Of a stretch of 64,000 nt of DNA, positions 1 to 9,108 are shown piece after piece. Origin of the DNA: Flavobacteriia bacterium. GTDB lineage: Bacteria > Bacteroidota > Bacteroidia > Flavobacteriales_D > Crocinitomicaceae. The stretch spans positions 49,096 through 113,095 of the forward strand of contig CANHVK010000001.1 of NCBI GenBank assembly GCA_947464135.1. The letters run 5' to 3'. Positions within the stretch are counted from its first letter, which is position 1. Each line of letters begins with the position of its first letter. The translations under genes were made by a program, and so were the position numbers. The notes under the pieces are model-generated. The model ran no database searches and had not been told where the DNA came from. It worked only from the letters and a program-made list of their open reading frames with translations.

Positions 1-752
1 AAATTGTCTATCCAATATTGACGAGAGTATCCTTGTTTAACTAATCCATCAATAGCTTCACGCACTTGTGTCCCTAAAAACATTTGAATAAACGTGATAA
101 TCATTGCTGACCAAAGTACCAAACGAACAGATTTAGGTAATATGAACTTACTTTTTTGAGATGGACTTACTTCAAGTAAAATTCCCATTTGTAAAGCGAT
201 AATCACCAATGCTAAAAATAGATGTACGGTTATGGTCCATGGAACTAAATTCGTAGCAACGACAATTGAACCGAACCAAGCCTGAATGACTAAAATAACC
301 AAATTTAATGTCGCTAAAGTGACTAATTTTTTGGTTCTATATTTACGTAATACACCCACAAAAACAAATAACACACCAAAACCAGCTAACACTCCAAACA
401 AACGATTTATGTATTCTGTCCAGGTTTTTCGCGCATTAAAATCTTGTTCTATTAATAAAGATTTATCATTCCTTAATTTTGTAGCCACATCCCCTGCCCC
501 AACTTTATCCAAAAATTTCGCGAAACGTTCGATTTTCTTACCGCGTTTAACTGCATAAACATCTTTATAATCAGCAGGAAGTACTTTTTCGTCTGTTGGA
601 GGAATATATTGTCCGAAACATTTTGGCCAATCAGGACAGCCCATGCCACTGCCTGTAATACGAACAAAACTTCCAGCTATAACTACCAAATAAATAAAAA
701 TAAGGGTAAGCCAATTGAGTTTAATAAAATAACGCGAATAAGTATTTTCCAT
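1..752 (-). CDS. ctaA: Heme A synthase (COX15/CtaA family), 3' part cut by the left window edge
   Basis: Not in the ORF track because it is open at the edge. Reverse-strand translation from the ATG at 752: MENTYSRYFIKLNWLTLIFIYLVVIAGSFVRITGSGMGCPDWPKCFGQYIPP..., which matches the COX15/CtaA N-terminal signature (VRxTGSGMGCPDWPxCFG). Confidence 0.9.
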   Translation of the reverse strand, partial: MENTYSRYFIKLNWLTLIFIYLVVIAGSFVRITGSGMGCPDWPKCFGQYIPPTDEKVLPADYKDVYAVKRGKKIERFAKFLDKVGAGDVATKLRNDKSLLIEQDFNARKTWTEYINRLFGVLAGFGVLFVFVGVLRKYRTKKLVTLATLNLVILVIQAWFGSIVVATNLVPWTITVHLFLALVIIALQMGILLEVSPSQKSKFILPKSVRLVLWSAMIITFIQMFLGTQVREAIDGLVKQGYSRQYWIDN

Positions 753-758
753 AAAAAT

Positions 759-2198
759 TTATTTTTCGTTTTTCAAAGAATGAACAATCGATTTCAATGG
801 TATCATCCCCACTATCAATCCAATTATTCCAGCAATAGTTATAAAACAAGTTAATTGTACCAATTGATTTTTTATCCAAAAAGACCCAATATATGCTAAA
901 CCTAGGAAAACTACATATCCAAAAAATCGAATCGCTTCATTAAGTTTAAACTGAAAATGTATCATTTTCCAAATAGAAATTAGATAAAGAATTAGAATCA
1001 TACTTTGTCCAATCAATGTAGATACAGCCGCCCCGAATGAACCGTGTTTGGGTATCAAAATAAAATTGAATACAATATTTAATATTAATCCAACAAATGA
1101 AAAAGTATTTAGTTTCTTCAAACTGCCATTTGCGGTCAAATACGTTCCAAGAATTAAAACTATTGATGTTGGTACAACACTCAACATTAACATACGAAAA
1201 GTTGGAACAGCCATATCAATATCGTGGTCATAAATTGAATGTAAAATAAACCAAGCGAATCCACCACAAGTCACTGCAAGTATCGAAGTAAAAGCAAAAA
1301 CTAATTTAGATGACGAAGTCAACAAGGGTTTTACATCCGATTTTTCTTTAATCATTCTAGAAAAAATGGGATAAAGTAAACCTGAAAACAACATAATAAA
1401 CATCAAACTCGCATCCAACATTCGATATGATTGCGCATACAACCCTACTTGCTTGTGTCCGTGAACGTGTAATCGCTCTAACATCAAAGCATCCATTCGT
1501 GAGTATAACATCATCAATAATACCAATAAGGCAAACGGAAGGCTTTTCTTAATAATGGCATAGCTCAATAACTTTCCAATATGGAATTTTGGAACACCCA
1601 CTTTCCATATTACCAAAATAAAAGCAACAAGTGCTGATAAACCAAAAGAAAATAATTGAGCATAAATGAACCACTCTATTTTAAATTGATGGTCAAACCA
1701 AGGAGCATATAATAGAATAGAAACAATAATTATTAAAACTATTCGGTCCAATACCGAAAGGAAAATATCCCATTTAAACAGTAATAATCCAGCAAAATAA
1801 CTCCTTAGAAATTGCAACATATTAATAAAAAACTGATTCATTATCAACAATATTACAAACCAAAAATAATCAACCTTAACACCAAATATGACAGCAATAA
1901 ACAGAGTGAAAATCGAATAAACTAAAAACAAAATCACCCTTAAAGACAACATATTACCAAAATATCTTTTAACAAGTAATGGGTATTGCGCTACATACCG
2001 GGTATTGTAATTCGTAATCCCAACATCTAAAAGAATATTAAATAACAAGGTAAAATTCAAAAGGGTGAAATACATGCCATAAGTCTCCGTACCGACACGA
2101 TTTTGAACTTCTGCATCAATCCCGAATATCGCATACGGTTTAATGAGAATGTTGAAAAAAATAAGCCAGATTAAGTTGGAAAAGAATTTCTTTTGCAT
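759..2198 (-). CDS. Polysaccharide biosynthesis / oligosaccharide flippase-like multi-TM protein
   Basis: 479 aa, many hydrophobic segments, Wzx/MATE-like architecture. Confidence 0.75.
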   Translation of the reverse strand: MQKKFFSNLIWLIFFNILIKPYAIFGIDAEVQNRVGTETYGMYFTLLNFTLLFNILLDVGITNYNTRYVAQYPLLVKRYFGNMLSLRVILFLVYSIFTLFIAVIFGVKVDYFWFVILLIMNQFFINMLQFLRSYFAGLLLFKWDIFLSVLDRIVLIIIVSILLYAPWFDHQFKIEWFIYAQLFSFGLSALVAFILVIWKVGVPKFHIGKLLSYAIIKKSLPFALLVLLMMLYSRMDALMLERLHVHGHKQVGLYAQSYRMLDASLMFIMLFSGLLYPIFSRMIKEKSDVKPLLTSSSKLVFAFTSILAVTCGGFAWFILHSIYDHDIDMAVPTFRMLMLSVVPTSIVLILGTYLTANGSLKKLNTFSFVGLILNIVFNFILIPKHGSFGAAVSTLIGQSMILILYLISIWKMIHFQFKLNEAIRFFGYVVFLGLAYIGSFWIKNQLVQLTCFITIAGIIGLIVGMIPLKSIVHSLKNEK

Positions 2199-2208
2199 AT
2201 CAACTTAT

Positions 2209-2934
2209 TTACGGAACAAAAGTGAAATTATGTTGGGAATGTATGTTTGGATTAAACTCTACTAATTCATTTTTTTCAAGAACACACACTTTATATCCCA
2301 AGCCTTTGATAAAATCAAAACATTTAATTCGATTTTCATTCTCCCATAATTCAACATATATTGTTGGTCTATCACGTTGAATCATCTTTTCACCTCCTTT
2401 CAATACAAAAAACTCAAAATTTTCTACATCCATTTTTATGGCTGCTATTTTTTTTGTTTCAAAAATTCCATCTAACGTTTCTACATCAACTTCGTATTCT
2501 TCCCCCTCATTCCATAATTCAATAGAATCGTGTTTGATATGAGCCAATCCTTGCATTTTCGTTTTCCCTTGAATTGGTAATATCATTTTTGCTTTTCCTT
2601 GTTGATCTCCTAATGCTTTTTGAATCAATTGGACATTTTGCAAATTTGACTTTTCACATACCAAGGAAAGTACTTCAAAATTCACGCTTTCAGGTTCAAA
2701 AGAAATAATTTCTCGCGTTGGATATTTCCTAGAAAGATGCCAAGTCATGATCCCAATATTAGCACCTATGTCTAAAATAATTCCATCAGACTTTTGAATT
2801 TGATTTAAAAAATGAAAAAAATCCCGTTCGTTTTTATCCCAATGTAAGGTTCTGATTTTAAAAATGGAAAACAAATACAAGTATCTTTTGTAGCCAAACA
2901 AGGTTTGAAGAAAGTATTTTATTGAGTTTTTCAA
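2209..2934 (-). CDS. FkbM family methyltransferase
   Basis: SAM-binding ILDIGANIGIMTWHLSRKYP, then AIKMDVENFEFFVLKGGEKMI typical of FkbM methyltransferases. Confidence 0.85.
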   Translation of the reverse strand: MKNSIKYFLQTLFGYKRYLYLFSIFKIRTLHWDKNERDFFHFLNQIQKSDGIILDIGANIGIMTWHLSRKYPTREIISFEPESVNFEVLSLVCEKSNLQNVQLIQKALGDQQGKAKMILPIQGKTKMQGLAHIKHDSIELWNEGEEYEVDVETLDGIFETKKIAAIKMDVENFEFFVLKGGEKMIQRDRPTIYVELWENENRIKCFDFIKGLGYKVCVLEKNELVEFNPNIHSQHNFTFVP

Positions 2935-3009
2935 ATTTACGATACTGTTTTTCTGTATAAGACAAAAATAACACTTCTATTTTACCCTTTTCCATCCACG
3001 ATAATATTT

Positions 3010-3017
3010 TATCTTTG
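3010..3017 (+). promoter_or_regulatory. Bacteroidota -7-like element (TATCTTTG) upstream of lysS
   Basis: TATCTTTG matches TAnnTTTG and lies 25 nt before the ATG. No convincing -33 element. Confidence 0.4.
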
Positions 3018-3041
3018 CACAAATTTTTATCCATTGATATT

Positions 3042-4757
3042 ATGAGTTTACTTGAACTTTCCGAACAAGAAATACAACGTAGAGAAAAACTAACCAAATT
3101 ACGTGAATTAGGGATAGAACCTTATCCAGCAGCATTGTATCCTGTTTCAACTAATTCGAAGGCAATTCAGGACAATTTCGTAGATGGTCAACAAGTTTGC
3201 ATCGCGGGTCGTTTGATGAGTCAACGTATTATGGGGAAAGCTTCTTTTGCTGAATTATTGGATAGCGAAGGAAGAATTCAAGTATACTTTAACCGTGACG
3301 AGATTTGCCCGGATGAAGATAAAACTTTGTATAACGATGTATTCAAAAAATTAATTGACCTTGGTGATTTTATTGGGGTAAAAGGATATGTATTTAAAAC
3401 ACAAGTAGGTGAAATTTCCATTCACGTACAAGAGTTTACTTTACTTTCTAAATCATTAAAACCACTTCCGTTACCAAAAACAGATGCTGATGGAAATGTT
3501 CACGATGCATTTACTGACCCTGAATTGCGTTACAGACAACGTTATGTAGATTTAGTAGTAAATCCGCACGTAAAAGAAACGTTTGTTAAAAGAACAAAGG
3601 CAATGGCTTCTATGCGTAACTTTTTCAATGAGAAAGGATATTTAGAAGTTGAAACACCGATATTACAACCAATCCCAGGTGGAGCATCTGCAAGACCATT
3701 TATTTCTCACCACAATGCGTTAGATATTCCTTTATACCTTCGTATAGCTAATGAATTGTATTTAAAGCGATTAATTGTTGGTGGATTTGATGGAGTTTAT
3801 GAATTTGCGAAAGATTTCCGTAACGAAGGAATGGATAGAACCCATAATCCTGAATTTACAGTAATGGAAATATACGTTGCTTACAAAGACTACAACTGGA
3901 TGATGGATTTCACCGAACAAATGATTGAAAAGGTAGCGTTAGATGTTTGTGGAGATACTGAAATTACGGTTGGCGAGAACAAAATCTCGTTAAAAGCACC
4001 TTTCAAACGTATTTCTATGCGCGATTCTATTTTGGAATTCACCGGTTTTGATATCTATGGTAAATCAGAAGATGAACTTCGTGAAGCAGCAAAAGGAATG
4101 GGCATCGAAGTGAACGAAACTATGGGCAAAGGAAAATTAATCGATGAGATTTTTGGTGAAAAATGTGAAGGAAATTACATTCAACCGACTTTCATCACAG
4201 ATTACCCTATTGAAATGTCTCCACTTTGTAAAAAACACAGAGATAATCCTGAATTAACAGAGCGTTTTGAGTTGATGATTAACGGGAAAGAAGTAGCTAA
4301 TGCTTATTCTGAATTAAATGACCCTATCGACCAACGTGAGCGTTTTGAAGAGCAATTACGTTTATCTGAAAAAGGTGATGATGAAGCAATGTTTATCGAC
4401 CAAGATTTCTTACGTGCGTTAGAATACGGTATGCCTCCTACATCAGGAATGGGTATCGGTATCGACCGTTTAGTAATGTTATTGACTAACAATGCATCAA
4501 TTCAAGAAGTATTATTCTTCCCGCAAATGCGCCCTGAAAAATTCCAAACGGGTCCAGATTTAAAAGCATTTCAATCATTGGGTGTATCTGGTACATGGGC
4601 GGAACATATCTACAAAGCAGGATATAACACAGTAGAAGAATTGTTAGAAGCAAAACCAACTGCTGTTCACCAAAAATTAAATGGTTACAGAAAGAAAAAT
4701 AAATTAGAAATTCCAGCGCTTTTACTTGAAGAAGTTGAAGCGTGGTATGGGAAGTAA
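3042..4757 (+). CDS. lysS: Lysyl-tRNA synthetase, class II
   Basis: Class II motifs ([42 protein letters not shown]). Start taken at the internal Met (MSLLELSEQ). C-terminal extension of about 65 aa. Confidence 0.97.
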   Translation: MSLLELSEQEIQRREKLTKLRELGIEPYPAALYPVSTNSKAIQDNFVDGQQVCIAGRLMSQRIMGKASFAELLDSEGRIQVYFNRDEICPDEDKTLYNDVFKKLIDLGDFIGVKGYVFKTQVGEISIHVQEFTLLSKSLKPLPLPKTDADGNVHDAFTDPELRYRQRYVDLVVNPHVKETFVKRTKAMASMRNFFNEKGYLEVETPILQPIPGGASARPFISHHNALDIPLYLRIANELYLKRLIVGGFDGVYEFAKDFRNEGMDRTHNPEFTVMEIYVAYKDYNWMMDFTEQMIEKVALDVCGDTEITVGENKISLKAPFKRISMRDSILEFTGFDIYGKSEDELREAAKGMGIEVNETMGKGKLIDEIFGEKCEGNYIQPTFITDYPIEMSPLCKKHRDNPELTERFELMINGKEVANAYSELNDPIDQRERFEEQLRLSEKGDDEAMFIDQDFLRALEYGMPPTSGMGIGIDRLVMLLTNNASIQEVLFFPQMRPEKFQTGPDLKAFQSLGVSGTWAEHIYKAGYNTVEELLEAKPTAVHQKLNGYRKKNKLEIPALLLEEVEAWYGK

Positions 4758-4777
4758 TTGAAAGATAGAACATAATT

Positions 4778-4805
4778 AAAAAGACCACTAAAAGTGGTCT
4801 TTTTT
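4778..4805. terminator. Bidirectional intrinsic terminator between lysS and the XRE gene
   Basis: AAAAAGACCACT-aaa-AGTGGTCTTTTT perfect stem with A/T tracts. Confidence 0.85.
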
Positions 4806-4808
4806 GTT

Positions 4809-5201
4809 TTATTTATTTTCAGAAATAACCTTAATTAAATCCGAAATCTGTTCATCTTTTTTGTCAATTTGTATTTTCAACATTTTAATCTCTTCTTTCA
4901 AAAAAAGGATCATCTCATTTTGTATATCTACTTGAAATTGAGAATAATTATTAACTACAGCATTAGTAATTAATTTATTATTATTAAAATTATTGACTTG
5001 CTTGTTATCATCAGATAACATTTCGGATAGATTGATATCGAAAATTTCTGAAAGTTTTTTTAATCTATCAAAATCAATTTTCACCTCACAGCTCTCAATT
5101 TTAGAATACTGTCTTTGCGAAATACCCATTTGTGAAGCAACATAATCTTGAGTATAATTTTTCGACAATCTAATTGCTTTTATTCTTTCGTGTATATTCA
5201 T
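4809..5201 (-). CDS. XRE-family helix-turn-helix transcriptional regulator
   Basis: N-terminal HTH (ERIKAIRLSKNYTQDYVASQMGISQRQYSKIESCEVKIDFDRLKKLSEIFDI), C-terminal coiled-coil-like tail. Confidence 0.9.
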   Translation of the reverse strand: MNIHERIKAIRLSKNYTQDYVASQMGISQRQYSKIESCEVKIDFDRLKKLSEIFDINLSEMLSDDNKQVNNFNNNKLITNAVVNNYSQFQVDIQNEMILFLKEEIKMLKIQIDKKDEQISDLIKVISENK

Positions 5202-5254
5202 TTATTCTGAATTTCATTTTAAAGATATAAAAAAATGTTATAATGGCTAAACAT

Positions 5255-5280
5255 GAACGTTTCACGTTCTAAAATAGAAC
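5255..5280. promoter_or_regulatory. Candidate operator: three alternating GAAC/GTTC half-sites at 11-bp steps
   Basis: GAACGT-TTC-ACGTTC overlaps GTTCTA-AAA-TAGAAC. Half-sites at 5255, 5266 and 5277, in the divergent intergenic region upstream of the XRE gene. Confidence 0.6.
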
Positions 5281-5339
5281 TATAATTAAGCTTGTAAATT
5301 TATATCTATAAATAATTTTAATTTTTTTAAAAATTAAGA

Positions 5340-5600
5340 ATGACTACTTATCCTTTAGGACAATTAATTATACTCTATAATATATCTGAAAATATTCATT
5401 TAGAACAATTTAAATCCTTATCATATAAAGATTTAGAAGATTTTCTTATAGTAAAAGAATTTAAGATTGAACATAAAATAGAAAAACCTTCTATTAAGAT
5501 ATTTAATGGTCCAACTATCTCTAAATATTTATATCACATTGTAATTAATATTGAAGGTTTTATAACTGAAATAATTCGATATACAACTGATGATAAATAA
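5340..5600 (+). CDS. Hypothetical protein (86 aa)
   Basis: ORF divergent from the XRE gene. Its 3' end overlaps the next start codon by 11 bp. Confidence 0.55.
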   Translation: MTTYPLGQLIILYNISENIHLEQFKSLSYKDLEDFLIVKEFKIEHKIEKPSIKIFNGPTISKYLYHIVINIEGFITEIIRYTTDDK

Positions 5601-6969
5601 ATTATCAATATTATTTTTTTTAATTACCAATAGTCTATTTTGCCAAATACAAAATCTAACTACTATTGTGAAAAAATCTGATAAATCTATCGTAAAAATA
5701 TTTACTATGGATGAAAACGGAGAATATATTTCACAAGGTTCCGGTGTAATAATAAATGAAATTGGTATTGGAATAACAAACTTTCATGTACTTAATGGAG
5801 CAAAAAGAGCAGTAGTAATTAATAATTTAGGTCAGCGAACAGATATCAGTTTAATTATAGATTACAATCAAGAAAAAGATCTAATTAAATTTCAATTTGA
5901 CAAATCAAATTTTAAATTTACTCCAACTAAAATATCAACTTTAAAAACACAAAAAGGGCAAAATGTATTTACTTTGGGCTATCCTAGTGGTTTTGAAATT
6001 GAAGGAGGTAGTACATTAAGTACTGGTATCATATCTGGATTAAGAAAAATAAACAATCAAAATTTTATACAGACAACAGCCCCTATTACATATGGTTCTA
6101 GCGGAGGTGGATTATTTGATGAATACGGTAATCTTTTTGGTATTACAACAGGCACATTTGCTTCAGATGCAGAAGATTTACACGCAAACTTAAATAAAGT
6201 AATTCCTATTAACGAAGTTTTAACTTTAAATCAAAAATTAAATTTATCATTATATGAACTTTACTATAAAACCTCATATAATAATACTTTCATTTCAGCA
6301 ATGGAAGCATATAATTCACTTGATTTTAAAACAAGTATAGAATTATTTAGTGAATATTTAGAAACATATCCAAATAATCAATTTGCTTGGTTTAGATTAG
6401 GAAACTCATATAATATAATTGCAAGTAAAAGATATACTGGGAGCTATAGTTATGATAAAGAAACTCTAAACAATTCTATCTATTGTTTACTAAAAGCAAT
6501 TGAACTAGATGAAAACTACTATTATGCACATTATCAAGCATCTATTGTTTATCGGTATTTAAACGATTATGAGAATGCACTAAAACATGCTTTCAAGGCA
6601 AATGCATTAGAACCAAATAATGCCTCAGCTTATATTTCTATTGGTCAAATATATTCTGTTCTAAATAATAATATTAAAGCTTTAGAATTCTTTGAAAAAT
6701 CTATTTATTTAAAAGATATTGATATGGCGCGGCTTGAAATGGCATATACTTATTTAAGAATCGAACAAAAAGATAAGGCTGATAAAAATTTTAAACGTTG
6801 TCTAGAGTTAAATCCAAACCACCAAGAATGTCTTTTTCAATATAGTCTATTTTTATATAAAAACAATAAAAAAAATGAAGCATGTTTTTACTTAAACAAA
6901 CTATATTCTATTAACCCAAATTATAATAAACAAAATATCGCCAATATCATTAACTCAAAATGTAATTAA
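5590..6969 (+). CDS. Exported trypsin-like serine protease with C-terminal TPR repeats
   Basis: Signal peptide MINKLSILFFLITNSLFCQ; triad context NFHVLNGA (His), EKDLIKFQF (Asp), TYGSSGGGLFDEYGNLFGI (Ser); then TPR-like segments (AWFRLGNSYNII, YYAHYQASIVYRYLNDYENALKHAFKANALEPNNASAYISIGQIY). Confidence 0.85.
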   Translation: MINKLSILFFLITNSLFCQIQNLTTIVKKSDKSIVKIFTMDENGEYISQGSGVIINEIGIGITNFHVLNGAKRAVVINNLGQRTDISLIIDYNQEKDLIKFQFDKSNFKFTPTKISTLKTQKGQNVFTLGYPSGFEIEGGSTLSTGIISGLRKINNQNFIQTTAPITYGSSGGGLFDEYGNLFGITTGTFASDAEDLHANLNKVIPINEVLTLNQKLNLSLYELYYKTSYNNTFISAMEAYNSLDFKTSIELFSEYLETYPNNQFAWFRLGNSYNIIASKRYTGSYSYDKETLNNSIYCLLKAIELDENYYYAHYQASIVYRYLNDYENALKHAFKANALEPNNASAYISIGQIYSVLNNNIKALEFFEKSIYLKDIDMARLEMAYTYLRIEQKDKADKNFKRCLELNPNHQECLFQYSLFLYKNNKKNEACFYLNKLYSINPNYNKQNIANIINSKCN

Positions 6970-6972
6970 ACT

Positions 6973-7380
6973 ATGAAAAATTTATTGTTATTATTATTTA
7001 CCTCCCTTTTTATTAGTTTTTCAAACAACCTTTATAGCCAACACAATACAAAAACATATAACTGCTATAGTACAAATATATATCGTGTATTATCAGACAA
7101 TTCGCCTAAATTGATAAAAAGTTTTACTGAAGAAACGATTGTCATTATAAATGTTAAATCGATATTGGTAAACAGTAAAACGGATGGAAAAAACTATACA
7201 GAGCAATTTAATGTAACAAAAGTAAAAGATGATGATGATGCTTTTATTTTGTACACAAATAACCTATTAGGAGAAGAAGGTGACACATTTATGTTATATA
7301 AAGATAAAAATTTGATTCTTCGTATGACGTTTTTAGCAGAAGCAAATGAAACTATAATGATTGCATATGAATTTAAATAA
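6973..7380 (+). CDS. Small exported hypothetical protein (135 aa)
   Basis: Signal peptide MKNLLLLLFTSLFISFSNNLYSQ. Starts 3 bp after the upstream stop codon. Confidence 0.6.
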   Translation: MKNLLLLLFTSLFISFSNNLYSQHNTKTYNCYSTNIYRVLSDNSPKLIKSFTEETIVIINVKSILVNSKTDGKNYTEQFNVTKVKDDDDAFILYTNNLLGEEGDTFMLYKDKNLILRMTFLAEANETIMIAYEFK

Positions 7381-7400
7381 CAAATATTACTTTATAAACA

Positions 7401-7804
7401 ATGAAATTTAAATTCTCACTTATTTTAATATTATTTTCTTTTATAAGTTTAGTCAAATAGAACCAAAAATATATGTTTGTAATACTACTAATTTTTTCAA
7501 ACTTCAATTTGAAGAAGAAAGTTATTATTACAAACCAATAAAAAAAATGAATGAATGCAATGTTCTAATTATTTCTGATAGCACAATTCAATTATTTAAT
7601 AATGATTTTCAGATTAAGTAGGATATCATCAAAACAACGAAAAATAATGATACTTTAATTTTCAATACAGAGTTAAATGGTAAAAGTGCAGATATATTCA
7701 CTATTTATCATGACTATCTTGAAAGAGAAACTTTTGATGAAGAAACTAAAAGTGTAGTAAAAATTACTTATAATATAGTTTTAGTAAAAAAAACTTGTAA
7801 ATAA
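7401..7804 (+). pseudogene. Decayed small exported protein, possible paralogue of the 6973..7380 product
   Basis: MKFKFSLILILFSFIS... hits TAG at 7458-7460. A 1-nt insertion in the preceding T run restores ...ISFSQIEPKIYVCNTTNFFKLQFEEESYYYKPIKK..., which then meets an in-frame TAG at 7619-7621 and continues to TAA at 7802-7804. Confidence 0.65.
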
Positions 7805-7805
7805 T

Positions 7806-8936
7806 TTAAATAGCGAACACAAACCCTTTAAAATTCAACGGTGTTATTATTTCTGTTTTTGCAGATGGATAAGCATTTGTAAAAGCAAGTGTTACTTTGT
7901 GGTTTTTCTGTGTATTCCACTTCATTTCAAAAGCTGTTAATTCACCATATTGCTCTTCGATATAATCTACTTCACGTTGTTGTTTGTTTCTCCAGAAATA
8001 ACTTTTGGTTGATATCTCTTTCCAAACCTTCATTTTCATTCGTTCAGAAACTAAAAAGTTTTCCCACAAGGCTCCAATGTCATTTCGTAATTCCAAGGGC
8101 CTAAAATCATCGATGATTGCATTTCGTATGCCATTGTCCCAAAAATAAATTTTGTTCATTTTGGTAACTTCTTTGCGTTCGTTGGTACTATATGATTTCA
8201 ATCGAAACACAACAAAAGATTTTTCTAATAAATCGATGTAATTTTCAATCGTTTCCGATTTCACTTTTAAGGCATTTGCTAATTCATTGATGGAAACTTC
8301 TGCACTTACTTGATATGCTAATAGTTTTAATAATTTATCCAATAATTCTGGTTTGCGAATGTCTTTCCAAACCAATACATCTTTATACAAATATTGTCCC
8401 GCTAAATTTTTCAATAGTACCTCAGCATCAGTCGGATTAACCACTACATCCGGATATGAACCATAACGCAAATGAAATGGTAATTGTTGTTCTAATTCAA
8501 ATGCTGATTTTGTAGGGTAAATTTCTGCCTGAGCAAATGGATATAAATGAAATAAAATATGTCTTCCTGTTAATGGTTCAAATACTTTGTCCGAAATTTC
8601 CAATGCAGAAGAACCTGTAGCCACAAACTGAACATCCTGAAAATTATCAATCATCATTTTCAATAAAATGCCTGGATTTAAGATACGCTGCACCTCATCA
8701 ATCACAACAATTTTATAATCTCCTATTAAATCTTTAATTCCACTAATGGTTATCGTATCTAAACGCGTTCTAACCGCTGGGTCATCGCCATTCAACCAAA
8801 GGATTTCTTCGTCTTTAAAAAGATTTTTTAACAAGGTAGTCTTACCTACTTGTCGAGCACCCGTTAAAACAAGCACTTTACGCTTGTTCAACCAATATAC
8901 TAACTTCTCTTTTAATAAACGATTAATAGCACTCAT
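7806..8936 (-). CDS. AAA-family ATP-binding protein with DUF4143-type C-terminus
   Basis: Walker A LTGARQVGKTTLLKNLF, Walker B YKIVVIDEVQRI, sensor VQFVATGSSALEI, C-terminal YFWDNGIRNAII...LWENFLVSERMK...SYFWRNKQQREVDYIEE. Confidence 0.9.
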   Translation of the reverse strand: MSAINRLLKEKLVYWLNKRKVLVLTGARQVGKTTLLKNLFKDEEILWLNGDDPAVRTRLDTITISGIKDLIGDYKIVVIDEVQRILNPGILLKMMIDNFQDVQFVATGSSALEISDKVFEPLTGRHILFHLYPFAQAEIYPTKSAFELEQQLPFHLRYGSYPDVVVNPTDAEVLLKNLAGQYLYKDVLVWKDIRKPELLDKLLKLLAYQVSAEVSINELANALKVKSETIENYIDLLEKSFVVFRLKSYSTNERKEVTKMNKIYFWDNGIRNAIIDDFRPLELRNDIGALWENFLVSERMKMKVWKEISTKSYFWRNKQQREVDYIEEQYGELTAFEMKWNTQKNHKVTLAFTNAYPSAKTEIITPLNFKGFVFAI

Positions 8937-8956
8937 AGCAGATTACTTTATTCAAA

Positions 8957-9049
8957 AGTATAACTTTTTCCAGTATAACGGAAAAAAAACTATATAATTT
9001 TTCCATTATACTAGAAAAAAAACTATGTATTTTTTCCATTAGACTTAGA
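8957..9049. repeat. 33-bp-period palindromic repeats upstream of the DUF4143-type ATPase gene
   Basis: TTTTTCC starts at 8965, 8998 and 9031 (period 33). TTTTTCC-AGTATAAC-GGAAAAA is palindromic in its arms. Confidence 0.7.
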
Positions 9050-9108
9050 ATTACAAACAAAAAAAGGAGATAAATAACTATCCCCTATAATTTTGCATTA
9101 AAAAATCT

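Noticed and set aside
2858-3097. Minus-strand 79-aa ORF overlapping the lysS start
   Set aside because: Overlaps lysS antisense and the FkbM gene start; no plausible product.
8746-8997. Plus-strand 83-aa ORF covering the repeat region upstream of the ATPase gene
   Set aside because: Mostly antisense to the ATPase N-terminus; no family features.
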